NCBI GenBank assembly: GCA_036567205.1
Contig: DATCVA010000186.1
Coordinates: 1 to 18,141, forward strand
Source of the DNA: DATCVA01 sp036567205
GTDB taxonomy: Bacteria; Pseudomonadota; Gammaproteobacteria; Burkholderiales; Burkholderiaceae_B
Direction of reading: 5' to 3'
DNA: 18,141 nucleotides
Of this stretch, positions 1-6,440 are shown piece by piece. Position 1 is the first letter of the stretch, and the number at the start of each line of letters is the position of its first letter. A program made the translations under genes and the position numbers. A model generated the notes under the pieces. That model searched no databases, was not told the DNA's origin, and was given only the letters and a program-made list of their open reading frames with translations.

Positions 1-2
1 TC

Positions 3-323
3 GAGGGCGGTGTCATGCAAGGGTTTGAGTCGCGTGCGGTGCCTGCTGTGCCTGGTTCGGCTACGCCTGCTGCGCCGGGTAATGCCGTGCCGTCGGTACC
101 GGGTAATGCCCCTGCTGTTCCTGGTGGTAACGCTGTGGTGCCTGCTGCGCCCGAGGCTGTACCTGCCAAGCCTGAGTCAGCCCCTGCCGATAAGCCTGTT
201 ACGGCTCCCGAAGCGGCGGAACCTGCTGCTAAAGCTCCCGAGGCTCCAGGCTCATCTAACCAGAAATCGGCAGAGCAGGCTTCTGAAAAACCGGCTGCTG
301 GCGCACCGGTCCAGTCTAAATAA
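3..323 (+). CDS. secG: C-terminal tail of a SecG-like preprotein translocase subunit (5' partial)
   Basis: The frame is open at the left edge of the window, so the N-terminus lies outside. About 105 residues are visible, almost entirely Ala, Pro, Glu, Lys and Ser, with short repeats such as VPGNA and APEA. No membrane segment or catalytic motif is present. Betaproteobacterial SecG proteins often carry a long, low-complexity Ala/Pro tail after their two membrane helices, and in Burkholderiales secG is commonly followed by a tRNA-Leu gene, as here. SecG is the small accessory subunit of the SecYEG channel in the inner membrane. The assignment therefore rests on composition and context, not on the conserved SecG core, which is not in view. 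An unrelated Pro/Ala-rich protein remains possible. A Met at residue 5 of the visible part is probably internal and not the start. Confidence 0.6.
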   Translation, partial: EGGVMQGFESRAVPAVPGSATPAAPGNAVPSVPGNAPAVPGGNAVVPAAPEAVPAKPESAPADKPVTAPEAAEPAAKAPEAPGSSNQKSAEQASEKPAAGAPVQSK

Positions 324-327
324 GCAC

Positions 328-356
328 TGTAAATCGGTTGGAAAAACCGACTTACA
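328..356 (+). terminator. Hairpin behind secG, possible weak terminator
   Basis: Arms 328-339 and 345-356 pair over 12 positions with one mismatch (A opposite C) around a five-base loop. It begins five bases after the stop codon, the usual place for a terminator. The following bases (tattcgtg) are not a U-run, so it may be a weak terminator or an mRNA-end stabiliser. Confidence 0.4.
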
Positions 357-371
357 TATTCGTGCTAGAAT

Positions 372-393
372 ACCGCTCTTTGCAACGAGCGGT
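372..393. other. Perfect 7-bp dyad upstream of tRNA-Leu
   Basis: ACCGCTC at 372-378 and GAGCGGT at 387-393 form a perfect inverted repeat with an eight-base loop. No T-run follows on either strand. It lies about 90 bp upstream of the tRNA, between the secG hairpin and the tRNA gene, and could be a second hairpin of the secG 3' region or a protein-binding dyad. No function can be assigned. Confidence 0.3.
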
Positions 394-479
394 GCTCAAA
401 CAAAGCACTAAAGAATCGCCTGGCCATAAAAAAGCAGTTGGCAGGCGTTCTAGTAGTCGTTTCGTTGCATGCTGGTTTA

Positions 480-564
480 GCCGACGTGGTGGAATTGGTA
501 GACACGCTATCTTGAGGGGGTAGTGGCGAAAGCTGTGCGAGTTCGAGTCTCGCCGTCGGCACCA
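480..564 (+). tRNA. tRNA-Leu (anticodon GAG)
   Basis: The 85-base gene folds as a class II tRNA. The acceptor stem GCCGACG (480-486) pairs perfectly with CGTCGGC (554-560), followed by discriminator A and encoded CCA. The anticodon arm CTATC/GGTAG encloses the loop TTGAGGG, giving anticodon GAG (Leu, CUC/CUU codons). A long variable arm typical of tRNA-Leu and a T-arm with GTTCGAGTC are present. The 3' end is intact, and an integrase remnant begins about 160 bp downstream, so this tRNA is the likely integration site of the neighbouring element. Confidence 0.97.
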
Positions 565-599
565 AATAGTTGTACAAAGCAGTCCGGTAGAGTTTAATT

Positions 600-634
600 A
601 ACCCGCTTCTTCATAGGAAGGCGCGGGTTTTTTT
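600..634 (+). terminator. Rho-independent terminator of tRNA-Leu
   Basis: The arms AACCCGC (600-606) and GCGGGTT (623-629) form a perfect 7-bp stem running into seven T residues (628-634). It lies 35 bp after the tRNA on the same strand. Confidence 0.85.
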
Positions 635-722
635 ATGCAATGCAGTCTTAAAAGACTTACGCAACTTATTGCTTTGTATGCTTTATATTTGCCTATATTA
701 AAAGTATATAGAGTTTCACAGT

Positions 723-1055
723 ATGTCGAAATTGGCTACGCCTCTGGTTCCGGTAAACATTGATCGCTACAAACCAAAAGCCGAAGAATACACAGTGCCT
801 GACGCTGGTGGGCTCTGTTTTCAGATATTTCACATTGACGCTAAGTCGCGGCAGGTCAGGTATAAGAGCAAAGAGAGCAAGGCCACGCGTATAACCGTGG
901 GTAACTGCCCTGCGATGTCGTTGTCTGACGCCCGGGCTGCCGCGCTTGAGGTTCACGCCGTCGCACGTGGTGGCCAGCCCATTTTTGTAAGTAGTATCGC
1001 TTCAGGCCCCAGTCATTTCAAGCGAAGAAGAACTGCGTGTCGAACTGGCTCGTGA
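723..1055 (+). pseudogene. Truncated P4-type integrase (N-terminal DNA-binding domain only)
   Basis: The 110-residue frame resembles the N-terminal arm-type DNA-binding domain (DUF4102) of P4-family tyrosine recombinases. It has the pattern K(P)KAEEYTVPDAGGLCFQI, a strand with basic residues (RQVRYKSK), then the domain's signature turn MSLSDARAAALEV followed by ARGGQP. Full-length enzymes run about 400 residues and carry a catalytic R-H-R-Y domain. None of that is present here: the homology fades near residue 85 and the frame stops at 1055, next to hicB on the other strand. Integrases of this family insert at tRNA 3' ends, and this one sits just downstream of tRNA-Leu in the expected orientation. 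It is best read as a dead integrase marking one edge of an old genomic island. The weak ribosome-binding site is consistent with decay. Confidence 0.75.
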
Positions 1056-1063
1056 AGCTAAAA

Positions 1064-1471
1064 TCATTCGGCTAGCGATGGGCATATTAGCGCCATGTGT
1101 GCGATATACCCCGAACGGCTTTCGCCGGCCTGGCGGGCGCGCGCATCGATGCGAGCCAGAATACGGCGCGGTAATGTGATGTTGATCCGTTCGATGGTGT
1201 CGTCGATTAAGGCCGGATTTACTTCAGCGATGGCCCATATCCAACCCAGATATGTCGGGTCGTTTTGCAAAGTGGTAATGCTGCTGGGGCCAGGTATAGT
1301 GCGGCCGTCGTCAATGGCGGTTTCGATCCACAGCGAAATGGCTTCTTTGGCATTTTCAATAGCCGCGTCAATACCTTCATCCGCTGCCGAGAAGCACCCG
1401 GGCAGATCGGGTACAACGACGCCCCAAGTTTGGGTGTCGCTGCCCGCTTCAATGGCTATGGGGTATTTCAT
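1064..1471 (-). CDS. hicB: HicB-family antitoxin with ribbon-helix-helix domain
   Basis: This 135-residue protein is a HicB-type antitoxin of a type II toxin-antitoxin pair. It would bind and block the HicA mRNA interferase and repress its own promoter. Residues 1-60 form the HicB partial RNase-H-like fold, with the family signatures MKYPIAIE, WGVVVPDLPGCFSAAD and EAISLWIE. Residues 95-126 (INITLPRRILARIDARAR and SRSGYIAHMA) read as a ribbon-helix-helix DNA-binding segment, the C-terminal type found in one HicB subgroup. The start is fixed by an AAGGAG ribosome-binding site eight bases upstream. The gene follows hicA by 12 bp in the canonical toxin-first order. The toxin gene is frameshifted, so this antitoxin may now be an orphan, either a relic or protection against related toxins elsewhere. 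Confidence 0.88.
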   Translation of the reverse strand: MKYPIAIEAGSDTQTWGVVVPDLPGCFSAADEGIDAAIENAKEAISLWIETAIDDGRTIPGPSSITTLQNDPTYLGWIWAIAEVNPALIDDTIERINITLPRRILARIDARARQAGESRSGYIAHMALICPSLAE

Positions 1472-1483
1472 GGTCGGGACTCC

Positions 1484-1652
1484 TTATTTCAGTCCAGCGT
1501 GTTTAAGCAGTTTAGAAATTAGTCCGGCACCAAGATCTTTCTTGGGATGAGGCACGCTGATGTGGCTTGGCAACACGGGATGGGTGTAAATATGATGCGA
1601 GCCCTTCACATTACGCAGCACCCAGCCGTTTAATAAGATCTTTGCTTTTCAT
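1484..1652 (-). pseudogene. hicA: Frameshifted HicA-family mRNA interferase toxin
   Basis: HicA toxins are about 60 residues long, with a double-stranded-RNA-binding-like fold, and cleave translated mRNAs. The start at 1652 reads MKSKDLIK and then four more residues, ending at TAA (1611-1613) after 13 codons. From 1627 a second frame restores the rest of a typical HicA: GWVLRNVKGSHHIYTHP, VPHPKKDLGAG and LISKLLKHAGLK, stopping at 1484. The catalytic His region (GSHHIY) is intact. Comparison with the usual HicA beginning suggests that about 14 bases between LIK and GW were lost, removing part of helix 1 and shifting the frame. The exact deletion size is an inference from the family. The toxin is therefore probably inactive, unless a short form starts inside the second frame at a GTG codon. 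Confidence 0.88.
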
Positions 1653-1985
1653 GTGTATTATGCATACTGTTTATTAAAGTGGCTATATCCCACTTATTAA
1701 GGGTGACGACGCCCGACGTAGTTTTTCATAGGTAGTTGATGCATCGGCCAACAGTGAACGAAATTGACATAGCGTAGAAGCCCCCTGTTAAAAGACGATT
1801 CGTATTCGTTCTGGGTGTTGCTGGTTTGGATAAATAATGAAAAGCTCCAGAAGCCTGCGTCCAGAGCACTGCTCTTTGTTGGTTATCTCTATTATTAATA
1901 TATGAATACTAATAATCAATTTGTTATATGCATGGCGCCGTTATAGACTGACATCCATTGGTATTGGTATATGGAGACAAGTTTT
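1653..1985. other. AT-rich intergenic region between hicA and the CoA-transferase
   Basis: No convincing coding sequence was found in these 333 bases. The part next to hicA carries GTAT-TATGC-ATAC (around 1656-1668), a small dyad overlapping the likely hicAB promoter and so a candidate autorepressor site. A TTGACA at 1764-1769 followed after 18 bp by TTAAAA could be a weak forward promoter. A split motif at 1892-1922 recurs upstream of the second Bug gene and is listed separately. The region probably includes the junction between the decayed tRNA-associated element and the metabolic genes. Confidence 0.5.
1892..1922 (+). promoter_or_regulatory. Split motif shared with the second Bug promoter region
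   Basis: TTATTAATAT (1892-1901) is followed five bases later by TACTAATAATCAATTT (1907-1922). Nearly the same two blocks, TTATTAATAT and TAGTAATGATCAATTT, occur at 6441-6450 and 6460-6475 in the aldolase/Bug intergenic region. Here the motif lies about 65 bp upstream of the CoA-transferase start. It may be a common operator, but AT-richness makes chance similarity possible. Confidence 0.35.
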
Positions 1986-3176
1986 ATGGCAGGCAAGCGT
2001 TATCTTCCGCTGGACGGGATCAAGGTGCTGGATTTAACCCGTGTTCGTGCCGGCCCCACGGCAACACGCCAGTTTGTGCATTGGGGGGCGGAAGTTATAA
2101 AGATTGAATCGCCCGCGAGTCTTTCCGAAGGCAACGATATGGGGGGACCACGCAACGGGTCGGATTTTCAGAATCTGAACGGTGGCAAATTGAGCTTGAC
2201 GCTGAACTTGAAGGAACAGGCGGGGCTGGATATTTTCTTGAAACTGGTACGCGAAGCTGATGTAGTCATTGAAAACTATCGGCCTGACGTGAAGCAGAAA
2301 CTGGGTATCGATTATGAAAGCCTAAGACAAATTAACCCAAGATTGGTCTATGCCAGCATTTCCGGCTTCGGCCAGGACGGCCCTTATTTCAAACGTCCGG
2401 GTTTCGACCAGATTGTGCAGGGTATGAGCGGTTTGATGTCGATCAACGGACTGCCGGGTACTCCCTTCGTGCGCACAGGTATTGCCGTGGCTGATTCGGT
2501 TACAGGTCAGATGTGCGCGCAAGGGGTGTTGTTGGCTTTGCTCGAGCGGCATCGGTCTGGTCAAGGTCAATGGGTTCAGGTGTCTTTGCTGGAAACTTTG
2601 ATTAATTTGCTGGATTTTCAGGCGGTGCGGTATTTGAACGAAGGCGAGGTCCCTGTCCAGGTGGGCAACGATCATGCTACGCGCATGCCTACGGGAGCTT
2701 ATAAAACGGCCGACGGCCTGATGACGATTTGTGCCGCGGCTGACCGCATGTGGCGAAAATTATGCATTGAGATCGATCGAGAGGATCTGCTGACGCATCC
2801 TGACTTTTGTGATCAGGCCGGCAGATCGGGTAATCGGTTGCGATTGAACGAAGAGCTTGAAACTGCATTAAGCAAGCGGACCACGGCCGAATGGGTCATT
2901 CGCTTGAACAAAATAGGCGTGGCGTGCGGACCCGTCTATAGAATCGACGAGATGTTCGAGGATGATCAGGTCCGGCATTTGAATCTGGTGCGAAAGATCC
3001 AGCATAGTCAGCTTGGTAATTTGAATGTATTGGCCCAGCCCATACGCTTGTCCGAGTCTTGCCCTATCGAGACGCAGCCGGCCCCTGTGCTGGGCGAGCA
3101 TGTCGAACATGTGCTGAGCGGCATGGGGCTTTCGCCCGAAGATATTGCCTCGTTAAGACATCAACAGATTGTCTAA
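1986..3176 (+). CDS. Class III CoA-transferase (CaiB/BaiF family)
   Basis: The protein is a cytoplasmic family III CoA-transferase, moving CoA from a donor thioester to a carboxylic acid through an aspartyl-CoA intermediate. The ATG at 1986 is preferred to the upstream in-frame ATG at 1971, because a GGAGA ribosome-binding site lies eight bases before it, giving 396 residues, close to the usual 380-430. Family signatures are LDGIKVLDLTRVRAGP near the N-terminus, GAEVIKIESP, the ADVVIENYRPDV segment, ASISGFGQDGPY, and GIAVADSVTG. The Asp in that last motif (residue 170) matches the catalytic Asp169 of formyl-CoA transferase. The tail has LGEHVEHVL, also typical. It is followed after 46 bp by a flavin-reductase-like gene, probably in one operon. 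The substrate cannot be read from sequence; the family covers formyl-, succinyl-, carnitine- and benzylsuccinate-type acids. Confidence 0.9.
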   Translation: MAGKRYLPLDGIKVLDLTRVRAGPTATRQFVHWGAEVIKIESPASLSEGNDMGGPRNGSDFQNLNGGKLSLTLNLKEQAGLDIFLKLVREADVVIENYRPDVKQKLGIDYESLRQINPRLVYASISGFGQDGPYFKRPGFDQIVQGMSGLMSINGLPGTPFVRTGIAVADSVTGQMCAQGVLLALLERHRSGQGQWVQVSLLETLINLLDFQAVRYLNEGEVPVQVGNDHATRMPTGAYKTADGLMTICAAADRMWRKLCIEIDREDLLTHPDFCDQAGRSGNRLRLNEELETALSKRTTAEWVIRLNKIGVACGPVYRIDEMFEDDQVRHLNLVRKIQHSQLGNLNVLAQPIRLSESCPIETQPAPVLGEHVEHVLSGMGLSPEDIASLRHQQIV

Positions 3177-3222
3177 GCACGATTTACATAATTATCCGAA
3201 AATATGCTCATAGGAGAACAGG

Positions 3223-3858
3223 ATGCATATTGATTTAGAAAAATTAACCGAGCGTGAGCGCTACAAATTGTTAATGAGCAGCGTTTTGCCCCGGCCCATT
3301 GCGCTAGTGACCACACTGGATGCGCAGGGCAGGGTCAATGCAGCTCCGTTCAGCTGTTTTAATATTATGGGCGCCAGTCCGGCGACGGTGGTGTTGGGCA
3401 TAGATTCGCATAGCCCAGGCCTGCCTAAAGACACCGACAGCAATATACACAGCACGGGTGAATTCGTTGTTAACCTGGTCGCCGAATCCATGGTGCATCA
3501 AACAAGTTTGTGTGCGTCTGTCCTGGAGGCGGGGTGCAATGAGCTTGAGCATGCGGGTTTAACTGCGTGCGATAGCATTCAGGTGCGCCCACCTCGTGTA
3601 CTTCAGGCCCCCATCAGCCTGGAGTGCAGGCGCACTATGGCGCTGGATATTGGTAATGAGCGCAGTATTATTATTGGGAATATCGTGCATTACCACATTC
3701 AGGACCAGTTTTACGATGCCGAGCGTGGCTATGTGCTGGCCGACAAAATTGGGCTGGTGGCACGCATGCATGGGCGTACCTGGTATGCCCGCACGACCGA
3801 TTTGTTCGAGGTCGACCGCTCGGATGTCAGCCGGCACGCTCTGAAAGACGAATCGTAG
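3223..3858 (+). CDS. Flavin-reductase-like, FMN-binding domain protein
   Basis: This 211-residue protein belongs to the flavin reductase-like split beta-barrel family (DIM6/NTAB, PF01613). Such proteins bind FMN and either reduce it with NAD(P)H for a partner monooxygenase or act as small flavin oxidoreductases. Characteristic segments are LPRPIALVTTLDAQGRVNAAPFSCFN near the N-terminus, SHSPGLPKDTDSNIHSTGEFVVNLV in the middle, and a late AISLEC-like strand (APISLECRR) followed by IIIGNIVHYHI. A good AGGAGA ribosome-binding site precedes the ATG. It lies 46 bp behind the CoA-transferase and shares its downstream terminator, so the two are likely cotranscribed. No monooxygenase partner is visible in the window. 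It may pair with an enzyme elsewhere or act alone; the family level is firm, the partner unknown. Confidence 0.88.
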   Translation: MHIDLEKLTERERYKLLMSSVLPRPIALVTTLDAQGRVNAAPFSCFNIMGASPATVVLGIDSHSPGLPKDTDSNIHSTGEFVVNLVAESMVHQTSLCASVLEAGCNELEHAGLTACDSIQVRPPRVLQAPISLECRRTMALDIGNERSIIIGNIVHYHIQDQFYDAERGYVLADKIGLVARMHGRTWYARTTDLFEVDRSDVSRHALKDES

Positions 3859-3875
3859 GTCTTGTTTCTAATTGC

Positions 3876-3902
3876 AAAAAACCCGGCATTGCCGGGTTTT
3901 TT
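3876..3902. terminator. Strong bidirectional terminator
   Basis: A perfect 12-bp inverted repeat (3876-3887 and 3891-3902) with a three-base loop has a CCCGGC/GCCGGG core, six A residues on one side and six T residues on the other. It separates two convergent units: the CoA-transferase/flavin-reductase operon from the left and the first Bug gene from the right. It fits both. Confidence 0.92.
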
Positions 3903-3932
3903 GCGCAGTATATGCAACTGACTCAAGTGGAT

Positions 3933-4925
3933 TTACTCGGCTGTAATGCCCACTTTGCGAATGATGGCGGCCCATTTTTCGTTATCGGCGGCGATTCTCT
4001 GAGTAAATTGAGCGACGCTGGCAGGGGCGGTTTCCAGTCCAAGGGCCTGAAAGGCCGATTTAACATCGGCGGACTCCAGGGCCAGAACCACGTCTTTGTT
4101 TAGTTTCGCCACAATTTCAGCAGGGGTGCCGCTGGGCACAAACATGCCATACCAGGTTGACACGCTGTAGCCATCGACGCCGGCCTGTTCCACGGTTGGC
4201 ACGTCAGGCAATGCCGTTAGACGCTTCGGGCCAGTGACGCCAATAGCGCGGACTTTGTTGGCATGGATTTGCGAAAGAACCGTCGGTGCGGTTGCAAAGC
4301 TAAGTTGTGTATCGTTGGCCATCACCGATGCAACGGCCGGAACGCCGCCTTTAAACGGTACGTGTACCATTTCAATGCCTGACATTTCTTTGAAGAGTTC
4401 GGCAGCCAGGTGATCGGTTGCGCCAACGCCACTGGATGCGTAGTTCAGCTTGCCAGGGTTGGCTTTACCGTAGGCGGCCAATTGCTTTACATCCTTGATG
4501 GGTAGCGATTCATTCACAATCAGCACGTTTTCAACATTCACCAGGCTGGTGATGGGTAATAAATCTTTGGCCGGATTAAAAGGAAGGTGCTTTTGCAGGT
4601 GCTGGTTAATGACTAATGGCCCCATGGTGCCCAGCAGCAAGGTATAGCCATCGGGCGACGAATTGACAACCTGGCTGGTGCCAATGTTTCCGCCAGCACC
4701 GGGCTTGTTTTCAATGATGACGGGTTGCGACCAGACGGCAGCCAGCTTTTGGCCCAATTGGCGGGCGATGATGTCGGTGGCGCCACCTGGCGAAAAGGGA
4801 ACAACGAGTTTGACCGGGCGTGACGGGTAGGCCGAGGCGGCCGCTGGCTCAGCCGCGTGTGCGGATACTGAAAATGTTGCCATCACTATGGGTGCAAACA
4901 GCGTAACGAAAATTTTACGGTTCAT
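3933..4925 (-). CDS. Bug-family tripartite tricarboxylate receptor (periplasmic binding protein) 1
   Basis: The 330-residue protein is a periplasmic solute receptor of the TctC/Bug family, which captures carboxylates (or amides and aromatics) and either feeds a TctAB membrane transporter or serves signalling. A Sec signal peptide covers residues 1-24 (MNRKIF, hydrophobic core, AHA/A cleavage). Family hallmarks follow: YPSRPVKLVVPFSPGGATDII, the ligand-loop motif IENKPGAGGNIG, SPDGYTLLLG, and later HVPFKGG, RAIGVTG and LPDVPTVEQAG. A GAGAGGA ribosome-binding site sits five bases upstream of the ATG. The gene stands alone between terminators. No tctA or tctB gene is visible, as is usual for the many orphan Bug receptors of Alcaligenaceae. 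The ligand cannot be predicted from sequence. Confidence 0.95.
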   Translation of the reverse strand: MNRKIFVTLFAPIVMATFSVSAHAAEPAAASAYPSRPVKLVVPFSPGGATDIIARQLGQKLAAVWSQPVIIENKPGAGGNIGTSQVVNSSPDGYTLLLGTMGPLVINQHLQKHLPFNPAKDLLPITSLVNVENVLIVNESLPIKDVKQLAAYGKANPGKLNYASSGVGATDHLAAELFKEMSGIEMVHVPFKGGVPAVASVMANDTQLSFATAPTVLSQIHANKVRAIGVTGPKRLTALPDVPTVEQAGVDGYSVSTWYGMFVPSGTPAEIVAKLNKDVVLALESADVKSAFQALGLETAPASVAQFTQRIAADNEKWAAIIRKVGITAE

Positions 4926-5134
4926 GCCGTCCTCTCTTTATATATTTATATAGTTAACGTGATTGATTACTGTATGCGGCAGTACTGGGTTTGGCCCCGG
5001 CGCTTATCGTTCTTGTCATAGTCACCGCTATGGCTAGTGGCAGTGTCTTGTCTCATAGACTCTATATGGCTAGCTAACTAAGCAAACCGGACATCAGCGT
5101 TGCACCACAGGACTCTAATGTTATCGTTCGCTGA

Positions 5135-5197
5135 TATATAGTACAAATATATAATAAATGTAGATGAATCTGAAAACGATATGAATGTCAGTGTTTG
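5135..5197 (+). repeat. Duplicate of the lysR leader, copy A (with broken gene start)
   Basis: This 63-bp segment matches 9427-9489 without gaps, differing at eight positions (about 87% identity). It includes a TATAAT box (5150-5155), the translation start region, and an ATG at 5181 corresponding to the lysR start at 9473. The frame from 5181 reads MNVSVCTIVYF and then meets TGA at 5214-5216. It parallels MNVSIRQLTYL of the intact regulator but lacks everything after. This is probably the stub of a lost LysR-type regulator gene. The dyad found in the intact copy is damaged here (GTAGAT instead of GTATAT). Confidence 0.75.
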
Positions 5198-5366
5198 TAC
5201 GATTGTTTATTTCTGACAAGCTTGTGATTTTGCACCGCCGTACCTTGACGCGTCGTTACTCTTTCATGGCAAATTGCGTGACTATGTATGTGTGTCCCGC
5301 TCGTGATCATCAGAATTTTCGGGGCGGTTTTACTTGCACGATGCACTTCGGTCTAATAAACAGAAC

Positions 5367-5387
5367 AACGCTGGCATTGCCAGCGTT
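5367..5387 (-). terminator. Hairpin downstream of the second Bug gene
   Basis: AACGCTGGC (5367-5375) and GCCAGCGTT (5379-5387) form a perfect 9-bp stem with a three-base loop, about 40 bp after the stop codon of the minus-strand Bug gene. On the minus strand it is followed by GTTCTGTTTATT, a modest T-rich stretch. It is a probable terminator for that gene. Confidence 0.6.
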
Positions 5388-5408
5388 GGTTGGATCCTGA
5401 AAGCTGCT

Positions 5409-5434
5409 AACTAAGCGCTTGGTGCTTAGTTTTT
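5409..5434 (+). terminator. Possible plus-strand terminator overlapping the end of the second Bug gene
   Basis: AACTAAGC (5409-5416) and GCTTAGTT (5424-5431) form an 8-bp stem followed by T residues on the plus strand. It overlaps the last codons of the minus-strand Bug gene. It could have ended the transcript of the lost plus-strand regulator at 5181 or limit antisense transcription. The evidence is the hairpin and T-run only. Confidence 0.35.
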
Positions 5435-6406
5435 GATACCTGCATCTTGAATGATTTTTCCCCATAGCGCGGTGTCTGCGGCAATGCGTTTAGAAAAGTC
5501 CACCGGTGTTCCGCCCAGCATTTCACTGCCTTCGGCATTCAGTTTTTTGATGATATTGGGGTCTTTAACTACGTCAAGCACTGCTTTATTGAATTGTGTG
5601 ACGATGGCTTTGGGCGCCCCGGCTGTGGTCAGCAACCCAAACCAGGTTACAGCCTCAAAGTCTTTAAGGCCGTCAAACTCCGACACGGAGGGTATGTCGG
5701 GCAGGACGCCGGAGCGTGTCTTTGACGTTACCGCAATGGCGCGCAACTTGCCGCTGCGTACGTGTCCAAGCAAGGTGGGTACCGACGACATATAGATATC
5801 GATACGTCCACCCATCAGGTCGGTCATAGCCTGGGCTGCGCCTTTGTAAGGAACCTGCATGAGTTTGATGCCAGCGGCTTTTTGCAGGATTTCGCTGGTC
5901 AGGTGGGACACGGTCCCATTACCTGAAAAGCCTACCGAGACGGTACCCGGATTTTTACGGGCTGCCACGACAATGTCATCGAATGTTTTATAGGGTGAGT
6001 CGGCGCCGACCGCCATTGCAATAGGCGACATAGCGACAAGTGCGATGGGCGCTAAGTCGCGCTCGGGGGCATAAGGCAGATTGGTATAGAGGGTGGGATT
6101 AATAGCCAGATTGCTGGTTTGCCCCATAACGACGGTATATCCGTCCGGGTTTGCCTTGGCAGCCGTGTCAACGCCGATGTTGCCGCCTGCACCGGGTCTA
6201 TTTTCAACCACAATGTCCCACTTGAGTTTGTCGGTCAGCCCTTGGGCAATGGCGCGGGTGATTAAATCGGTGCCGCCTCCGGGGGTGAACGGTACGATCA
6301 TACGGATTGGTTTTTCCGGGTAAGACTGGGCTACCGCGGCGCTTCCTATGCAAATCGAGAAAAAGGCAAGGGACGCTTGCCGGACTATTCTGGTGCTAAA
6401 ACTCAT
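5426..6406 (-). CDS. Bug-family tripartite tricarboxylate receptor (periplasmic binding protein) 2
   Basis: This 326-residue exported receptor has a signal peptide of about 26 residues (MSFSTRIVRQ, hydrophobic stretch, AVA/Q cleavage), then YPEKPIRMIVPFTPGGGTDLI, VENRPGAGGNIGVD, NPDGYTVVMG, QVPYKGAAQAMTDLMGG, KLRAIAVTS and LPDIPSVSE, all typical Bug-family segments. It is clearly a paralogue of the receptor at 3933-4925 but diverged in the ligand-facing parts, so a different substrate is likely. An AGGAGA ribosome-binding site lies six bases before the ATG. It is transcribed divergently from the aldolase/dehydrogenase/dioxygenase genes across a 297-bp control region, which suggests that it delivers the compound those enzymes process. 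No TctA or TctB partner is present in the window. Confidence 0.95.
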   Translation of the reverse strand: MSFSTRIVRQASLAFFSICIGSAAVAQSYPEKPIRMIVPFTPGGGTDLITRAIAQGLTDKLKWDIVVENRPGAGGNIGVDTAAKANPDGYTVVMGQTSNLAINPTLYTNLPYAPERDLAPIALVAMSPIAMAVGADSPYKTFDDIVVAARKNPGTVSVGFSGNGTVSHLTSEILQKAAGIKLMQVPYKGAAQAMTDLMGGRIDIYMSSVPTLLGHVRSGKLRAIAVTSKTRSGVLPDIPSVSEFDGLKDFEAVTWFGLLTTAGAPKAIVTQFNKAVLDVVKDPNIIKKLNAEGSEMLGGTPVDFSKRIAADTALWGKIIQDAGIKN

Positions 6407-6440
6407 CTTGTGTCTCCTGGTATTGATGTGGCTGGATTAG

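Larger units (their letters stand above)
4926..5425. other. Intergenic region between the two Bug genes
   Basis: These 500 bases hold the leader of the first Bug gene, the duplicated lysR-like leader at 5135-5197 with a dead start, and two hairpins near the second Bug gene. A nine-base direct repeat, TATGGCTAG (5029-5037 and 5065-5073), lies upstream of the first Bug gene and might be part of its operator. A 71-codon plus-strand frame (5185-5400) has no recognisable protein features and is not called. No other gene is visible. Confidence 0.5.

Noticed and set aside
10..411. Long alternative frame over the secG tail.
   Set aside because: Arg/Leu-rich composition is the out-of-frame reading of Pro/Ala codons; the in-frame tail ends just before a hairpin.
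989..1100. Plus-strand frame after the integrase stub containing SSEEELRVELAREAKIIRLA, faintly like the end of an IS3-family OrfA.
   Set aside because: The similarity is short and low-complexity, the frame follows a stop, and it runs into hicB on the other strand. Not enough to call a transposase remnant.
1095..1550. 151-codon plus-strand frame antisense to hicB and hicA.
   Set aside because: It mirrors the real minus-strand genes, which show clear family motifs; no plausible protein features.
3200..3213. 14-base identity AAATATGCTCATAG shared with 6544-6557.
   Set aside because: One exact 14-base match is expected about once by chance in a window of this size; contexts differ and no flanking similarity exists.
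5185..5400. 71-codon plus-strand frame in the Bug intergenic region.
   Set aside because: Starts out of frame with the lysR-like stub, has no ribosome-binding site and no family resemblance.
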